Made by a program: the position numbers and the translations under genes
The notes under the pieces: model-generated
The model's database searches: none
Told to the model about the DNA's origin: nothing
Seen by the model: only the letters and a program-made list of their open reading frames with translations
Assembly (NCBI RefSeq): GCF_012272815.1
Contig: NZ_JAAWWL010000001.1
Span: 1,237,146 to 1,301,145, forward strand
Direction: 5' to 3'
Source: Croceivirga thetidis
GTDB lineage: Bacteria > Bacteroidota > Bacteroidia > Flavobacteriales > Flavobacteriaceae
Length of the DNA stretch: 64,000 bases
Shown: positions 59,681-64,000 of the stretch, piece after piece
Numbering within the stretch: position 1 is the stretch's first letter
Layout: the number at the start of each line of letters is the position of its first letter

Positions 59681-60397
59681 CTAATTCCCAAGTTTAGGCA
59701 CAATGGCCATGGTGGCTACGTAGACTTTGGTTTGTTTATGCTGTAATAGTGATTTTGCACATGATTCGATAGTTGCTCCAGTAGTAATTACATCATCTAC
59801 CAATAGAATTGATTTTCCTTGTAGGTTCATTAACGGGTTGACTTTATATAGTTCTTGTGTTTGTGACCATCTAAGAAACCTGCCTTTTTTGGTTTGGGTT
59901 TTCACATTGGCCGTCTTAATTAGCGCATTTGGTAGGTATTCCCCTTCAATATGCGATGCTAATTTTTCAGCAAATAAGCTTACTTGATTATAGCCTCTTT
60001 GTTTGAGTTTTGCAGGATGCAAGGGAACTGGAACAACGAAATCTACATTTAAATTTTTGTCTTCCATACTAATAATGTGCCCAAACCAATCTCCCAAAAA
60101 AGCACCAATTTGCTCTTGATTTTTGTATTTGAGTGCATGTAATAAATTCTTGACAATACCATTTTGTCGAAAATAAAGGAATGAATTTGCCTTTTCAATG
60201 GCAATTCGACCATAAAAAGTGCGGTCAATAATATTGTTTTCTCGAAAATTAAATTCGGTGAGAGGTAGATCATTTCGACAAATGGTACAGAGTAGGTTTT
60301 CTCCTCCAAATAATTGTGCATTACATCCAAAACATACCTCCGGAAACAGTACCCTATCGATATGGTTTCTTATATTTGTCAACCTTAAACCAAGCAT
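59681..60397 (-). CDS. comF: ComF family protein
   Basis: A 238-residue protein of the competence/phosphoribosyltransferase family. Four cysteines (C22, C25, C37, C40) form a zinc finger, and the PRPP loop is LLVDDVITTGAT (D201, D202). ComF helps take transformed DNA into the recombination pathway in naturally competent bacteria; flavobacterial members are common but not well studied. Its ATG and that of the divergent gene at 60396 share the CATG at 60395-60398. Confidence 0.92.
   Translation of the reverse strand: MLGLRLTNIRNHIDRVLFPEVCFGCNAQLFGGENLLCTICRNDLPLTEFNFRENNIIDRTFYGRIAIEKANSFLYFRQNGIVKNLLHALKYKNQEQIGAFLGDWFGHIISMEDKNLNVDFVVPVPLHPAKLKQRGYNQVSLFAEKLASHIEGEYLPNALIKTANVKTQTKKGRFLRWSQTQELYKVNPLMNLQGKSILLVDDVITTGATIESCAKSLLQHKQTKVYVATMAIVPKLGN
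60371..60378 (+). promoter_or_regulatory. -7 box upstream of the coiled-coil membrane protein
   Basis: TATATTTG matches TAnnTTTG and lies inside the comF coding region on the other strand. The predicted start site is near 60384. Confidence 0.4.
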
Positions 60398-61331
60398 GTC
60401 CCAGTATTCTTCTAATCAATCACTTGAAATGAATGCTCAAGATACAAAATTCAACTACCGAGTTATTCTTGCAGTATTGGCAGCAGTGATTATTGGTCTT
60501 CTCATAGCGTTCTACTACAGCTATGCACAATCTCAAAATAGGATTACCTATTTGGAGGATGAGAGGAAGCTTTTGAATAAGGATTTAATCTTCATGAAAG
60601 CCGAGGTTGATAAACTTAAAGGTTACAACCAACTTGTGGAAATAGATAAAGATGAGGCCATGTATCAAGTACAGGAATTATTGGATTCTGTAGGTCGCTT
60701 GAATTTTAAGGTAGACAAGCTAGAGGAAAGTAAACGTAGCCTACGTTCATTACAAGTTCGTTTTGATAGTCTTAAGTATAAAAACAATTTTTTACTGTAC
60801 AACAACGACTTAATCAACCAAAAGTACGAGAGTACTTTGGCACAAATAAAACAACTCAAACAAGAAACCTCGGTTCTTAAAGAGGTTAGAGAAGAAGTCA
60901 AATTAGAGAACGAAGAATTGGCCAAAGAGCTTAAAATCAAAAGTTATTTGAGTATTCCGAGCTCTAGTGTTGAAGGCAATGGTTTTAGACTACGTTCAGG
61001 AAGACCTATTCAGACCAACAAAGCTTCGACTATAGAAAAACTAAGGGGGTGCGTTACCATTTTGGGTAATCCCAACGAGCGTGGGGAGACGAAGATCATT
61101 TACTTTCAATTCTTAGACCCAGATATGAAAGTGATAGAAGATAGCAACCAAAGCGTATCAGTTGCTGGTAATACCTACAGTAAAAGGGTTGAATTGGTTT
61201 ATTTGGGTAAGGACATTGGCGTTTGCGATTTTATAACGGTACCGGAAGGTTCTTTAGCTGAAGGTATTTATACCCTAAACGTCTTTGAAGACGAAAGACT
61301 TTTGGCTTCTACAGAATTTCAGTTCAAATAA
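60396..61331 (+). CDS. Single-pass membrane protein with coiled coil
   Basis: A 311-residue protein that I do not recognise. A membrane segment (about residues 24-45, VILAVLAAVIIGLLIAFYYS) is followed by a coiled coil (about 48-195, rich in K, E and L heptads) and a globular end (about 200-311) with STIEKLRGCVTILGNPNERG. The frame runs back to 60219, but that part overlaps comF and lacks a start signal. I start at 60396; an ATG at 60429 is the alternative. It could be a cell-envelope spacer or division-type protein. glyS follows after 36 bp. Confidence 0.7.
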   Translation: MSQYSSNQSLEMNAQDTKFNYRVILAVLAAVIIGLLIAFYYSYAQSQNRITYLEDERKLLNKDLIFMKAEVDKLKGYNQLVEIDKDEAMYQVQELLDSVGRLNFKVDKLEESKRSLRSLQVRFDSLKYKNNFLLYNNDLINQKYESTLAQIKQLKQETSVLKEVREEVKLENEELAKELKIKSYLSIPSSSVEGNGFRLRSGRPIQTNKASTIEKLRGCVTILGNPNERGETKIIYFQFLDPDMKVIEDSNQSVSVAGNTYSKRVELVYLGKDIGVCDFITVPEGSLAEGIYTLNVFEDERLLASTEFQFK

Positions 61332-61355
61332 TTATTTCCATTTTAGACGTTGTGC

Positions 61356-61363
61356 TATTTTTG
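61356..61363 (+). promoter_or_regulatory. -7 box of glyS
   Basis: TATTTTTG matches TAnnTTTG and ends five bases before the ATG at 61368. The mRNA would be leaderless or nearly so. Confidence 0.45.
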
Positions 61364-61367
61364 CGCA

Positions 61368-62909
61368 ATGGCAAATCACGAAGACATTTTTAAGAAGGTT
61401 ATTTCCCATGCCAAGGAGTATGGATACATCTTTCAATCCAGTGAAATATATGATGGCCTAAGTGCTGTTTATGACTATGGTCAAAATGGTGCTGAGCTCA
61501 AAAAGAATATTCGAGAATACTGGTGGCAGGCCATGGTGCAGCTAAATGACAATATTGTTGGTATTGATGCAGCTATTTTCATGCACCCTACAACATGGAA
61601 AGCTTCGGGTCATGTTGATGCCTTTAATGATCCATTAATTGATAATAAAGATTCTAAAAAGCGCTATCGAGCTGATGTTTTGGTAGAAGATCATGTTGCT
61701 AAGATTGAGGCAAAGATTGATAAGGAAGTTAACAAAGCAGCTAAGCGTTTTGGTGATGCATTTGATAAAGAGCAATTCATGTCAACCAACCCTAGGGTTG
61801 TTGGCTATCAAGAGAAAGCGAATGGAATTCTCAAGCGATTAGGAAAATCCCTTGAAAATGAAGATTTGGCCGATGTTAAAGCACTTATAGAAGAACTGGA
61901 AATTGCTGATCCACTTTCAGGCTCCAAAAACTGGACAGATGTTAAGCAGTTTAACCTTATGTTCGGTACCAAATTAGGTTCTACAGCAGAGAGTGCGTTG
62001 GATTTGTACCTGCGCCCAGAAACAGCTCAAGGAATCTTCGTCAACTTTTTGAATGTTCAGAAAACTGGGCGTATGAAAATTCCGTTCGGAATAGCCCAGA
62101 CTGGTAAGGCCTTTCGAAATGAAATTGTCGCCCGTCAGTTCATTTTCCGTATGAGGGAATTTGAACAAATGGAAATGCAGTATTTCATTAAACCTGGTAC
62201 CCAAAAAGAATGGTACGAAGCTTGGAAGGAAAAGCGGATGAAATGGCATCTTTCTTTGGGCATGGGAGAAGCGAACTACCGTTTTCATGACCACGAAAAA
62301 TTGGCACACTATGCTGATGCAGCCGCCGATATTGAATTCAAGTTTCCGTTTGGGTTTAAAGAGTTAGAGGGAATCCACTCCCGTACTGATTTTGACTTGG
62401 CCAACCATGAGAAATACTCCGGGAAAAAACTACAGTATTTTGATCCAGAAGAGAACAAGAGTTATGTTCCTTATGTCCTGGAAACATCAATTGGATTGGA
62501 TCGCATGTTCTTAGCTGTTTTCTCCAATTCACTCCAAGAAGAAGAATTGGAAAACAATACTACACGAACCGTTTTGAAATTACCGGCCGTTTTAGCACCG
62601 ACTAAGGCTGCAATCCTTCCGCTATTGAAGCGAGATGGGTTACCTGAAGTTGCCCAAAAGTTGGTTGATGACTTAAAATGGGATTTCAATGTAGCCTATG
62701 ACGAAAAAGATGCTGTAGGCCGCCGTTATCGAAGACAAGATGCCAATGGAACGCCTTTTTGCGTTACGGTAGATCATCAAACTCTAGAGGATGAAACGGT
62801 AACCATTCGTCACCGTGATACTATGGAACAACAGCGGGTTAACATGTCAGAGGTCAAAGGCATTATCGCCAAAGAAGTCGCGATGAAGGAGTGGTTAAAG
62901 CGAATTTAA
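61368..62909 (+). CDS. glyS: Glycyl-tRNA synthetase (dimeric class II type)
   Basis: A 513-residue class II synthetase of the dimeric (eukaryote/archaeal-like) type. Motif 2 is in FRNEIVARQFIFRMREFEQME and motif 3 is in VLETSIGLDRMF. An anticodon-binding domain covers the last 110 residues (LPAVLAPTKAAILPL ...). I use the ATG at 61368 rather than an upstream Met at 61350, because a -7 box overlaps that part. Dimeric type is the normal form in Bacteroidota. Confidence 0.95.
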   Translation: MANHEDIFKKVISHAKEYGYIFQSSEIYDGLSAVYDYGQNGAELKKNIREYWWQAMVQLNDNIVGIDAAIFMHPTTWKASGHVDAFNDPLIDNKDSKKRYRADVLVEDHVAKIEAKIDKEVNKAAKRFGDAFDKEQFMSTNPRVVGYQEKANGILKRLGKSLENEDLADVKALIEELEIADPLSGSKNWTDVKQFNLMFGTKLGSTAESALDLYLRPETAQGIFVNFLNVQKTGRMKIPFGIAQTGKAFRNEIVARQFIFRMREFEQMEMQYFIKPGTQKEWYEAWKEKRMKWHLSLGMGEANYRFHDHEKLAHYADAAADIEFKFPFGFKELEGIHSRTDFDLANHEKYSGKKLQYFDPEENKSYVPYVLETSIGLDRMFLAVFSNSLQEEELENNTTRTVLKLPAVLAPTKAAILPLLKRDGLPEVAQKLVDDLKWDFNVAYDEKDAVGRRYRRQDANGTPFCVTVDHQTLEDETVTIRHRDTMEQQRVNMSEVKGIIAKEVAMKEWLKRI

Positions 62910-62950
62910 CATCGTCCTTTGCCTAAGGTGAGTTACTAATTAGGCCTATT

Positions 62951-63877
62951 TTAATTAAATGAGCTTCTATATTCCAAAGGTGTTTGTTTGGTTTTTGTTT
63001 TAAACAATTTGCTAAACGATTGTGGATGCTCAAACCCCAAACTGTATGCGATTTCACTTACTGATAATTCGGTGGTAGAGAGCTTTACTTTTGCACGCTC
63101 TATTAGCTTATTGTGAATGTATTGCTGGGTAGTTAGTCCAGTTAGATTTCTAAGCAAACTACTAAGGTAATCGGGCGTTAAATTCAAGTTTTCTGCTACT
63201 TGCTGCACCCTCGGCAGACCCCTAGAGACCAAATCATCGGAATTAAAGTAGTCATCAGTCAATAGTTCTAGTTTTTCCAAAATTTGATGACTCGTGATTT
63301 TGCGGGTTAAGAACTGTCGTTTGTAAAACCTTTCGGCATAGTTCAATAATAGCTCTAATTGACTGATTATGATCTGCTGACTGAATTCATCTAAATTAGC
63401 TTGGTATTCCGACCTAATATTGTTTAACAATCCATTAATGATACCTTCTTCTTTTTCAGATAAGAATAGTGCTTCACGAACTGAATAATTGAAGAATGGA
63501 TACTTTTTGATTTTTTCTGCTAGTGGTGTACCAAATAAAAAATCCGGATGGATTGCCAAAATCCAACCCGAAGGCTTATGATTGGTTAGGTCTTCTTCAA
63601 TCAGCTGAACTGAAATCACTTGTTCGGGGGCAAAAAATGTCATTAATCCTTCATCAAAATCATATGATTGCTGTCCATAACGATATTTACCAGTAACATT
63701 CCGTTTTACAGAAATGGTGTAAAACTCTTGTACCCAACGTAGTTTGTTTTCAATAGCCGTTGGATGTATCTCACTATAATCCAAAAGACTTATAAGAGGA
63801 TGTTCAGGTGCCTTCAATTTGTTGAATCGATGAAGGTCACTTATTGTTTTTAACCGATTTATTGATGCGCTCGACAT
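62951..63877 (-). CDS. AraC family transcriptional regulator
   Basis: A 308-residue regulator with an N-terminal sensing half (about 1-195, no clear cupin metal motif) and a C-terminal AraC DNA-binding domain (about 205-308). The two HTHs are QVAENLNLTPDYLSSLLRNLTGL and SEIAYSLGFEHPQSFSKLFKTKT. It is the type often divergent from, or adjacent to, an oxidoreductase or transporter; the target is not in this window. It is preceded by a terminator-like hairpin and a partial gene on the same strand. Confidence 0.88.
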   Translation of the reverse strand: MSSASINRLKTISDLHRFNKLKAPEHPLISLLDYSEIHPTAIENKLRWVQEFYTISVKRNVTGKYRYGQQSYDFDEGLMTFFAPEQVISVQLIEEDLTNHKPSGWILAIHPDFLFGTPLAEKIKKYPFFNYSVREALFLSEKEEGIINGLLNNIRSEYQANLDEFSQQIIISQLELLLNYAERFYKRQFLTRKITSHQILEKLELLTDDYFNSDDLVSRGLPRVQQVAENLNLTPDYLSSLLRNLTGLTTQQYIHNKLIERAKVKLSTTELSVSEIAYSLGFEHPQSFSKLFKTKTKQTPLEYRSSFN

Positions 63878-63910
63878 ATCGTAAAATCTTAACTTGCCAA
63901 TAATTTAGAA

Positions 63911-63938
63911 AGGAAGCCAATTAATGACTTCCTTTTTT
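63911..63938 (-). terminator. Terminator-like hairpin
   Basis: AGGAAG (63911-63916) and CTTCCT (63928-63933) form a short stem. Read on the minus strand it follows the stop of the partial gene at 63952 and is succeeded by TTTCTAAATT; on the plus strand it is followed by six T. Confidence 0.5.
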
Positions 63939-63951
63939 AATTCGATTGAAT

Positions 63952-64000
63952 TTAGACTTTTAGCTTGAGCATGTCACCCATCCCAAATGCATTGAAAAGC
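63952..64000 (-). CDS. 3' end of a gene that continues beyond the window (partial)
   Basis: The minus-strand frame from the window edge runs to a TAA at 63954-63952 and ends ...NAFGMGDMLKLKV. The terminator-like hairpin follows. The fragment is too short to name a family. Confidence 0.4.
   Translation of the reverse strand, partial: LFNAFGMGDMLKLKV

Noticed and set aside
60219..60395. N-terminal extension of the coiled-coil membrane protein
   Set aside because: The frame lies antisense within comF, and the sequence before MSQYSS is not membrane-like; it is a shadow of comF.
1..64000. CRISPR array, insertion sequence, phage or defence genes, tRNA or rRNA
   Set aside because: Read on both strands; no spaced repeats, transposase, restriction or nuclease defence module, and no cloverleaf-like sequence was seen.

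Overview
The window looks like the chromosome of a marine flavobacterium (family Flavobacteriaceae, Bacteroidota). The basis is: low GC; few Shine-Dalgarno sequences; many genes preceded at short distance by the Bacteroidota -7 box TAnnTTTG; three large TonB-dependent receptors, two of them clearly with a CarboxypepD_reg-like N-terminal domain; many short lipoprotein signals; and flavobacterial families (DUF3108, DUF5689/lamin-tail, M23 with H-x-C, DksA-like protein lacking its zinc finger). I see no tRNA, rRNA, CRISPR array, insertion sequence or phage gene. No replacement genus is named because nothing in the sequence decides it.

Layout. 1-2.8 kb: the respiratory and NAD(P)-linked glycerol-3-phosphate dehydrogenases, convergent with overlapping stop codons. 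2.9-9.0 kb: a lipoprotein, then an AraC regulator divergent from a four-gene cassette (PhyH-type dioxygenase, sodium/solute symporter, SDR, secreted Dabb protein) that looks like an uncharacterised catabolic unit. 9.1-17.2 kb: SulP transporter, a membrane protein with an odd start, a CotH-like secreted protein, a minus-strand run of small secreted or stress-type proteins (DinB-like, duplicated lipocalin-like, DUF1059, cytochrome c), a YheT hydrolase, a nitronate monooxygenase-like enzyme and a divergent thioesterase sharing an 18-bp palindrome. 17.3-26.8 kb: a large lipoprotein, DUF763, EamA, ArsC-like, SDR, an Asp/Glu racemase variant, an ArsR regulator with a clear operator, DinB, a cystathionine gamma-synthase/lyase family enzyme and glutamate dehydrogenase.

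26.8-45.7 kb is mostly housekeeping: recO, a TonB receptor, ileS, a DksA-like protein, lspA, 5-formyl-THF cyclo-ligase, uvrC, an outer-membrane patatin, DUF3108, tryptophan dioxygenase family, an M23 peptidase and pgi. Many neighbours overlap or nearly touch, which suggests operons. 45.8-54.9 kb: an Oar-like TonB receptor, then a surface module of secreted nuclease/phosphatase, TonB receptor and DUF5689/lamin-tail lipoprotein, which I infer may act on extracellular nucleic acids or phosphoesters. 55.0-56.1 kb is a small AT-rich patch with an XRE regulator and an unknown gene. 56.1-64.0 kb: ankyrin, NUDIX, nitrilase-type amidase, Ig-like lipoprotein, comF, a coiled-coil membrane protein, glyS and a second AraC regulator.

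The most promising leads are the AraC/PhyH/symporter/SDR/Dabb cassette; a 17-nt identical element placed just before two unrelated terminators, one inside a probable small RNA; several strong palindromes at divergent promoters; and a 28-residue membrane-peptide ORF leading into the cyclo-ligase gene.
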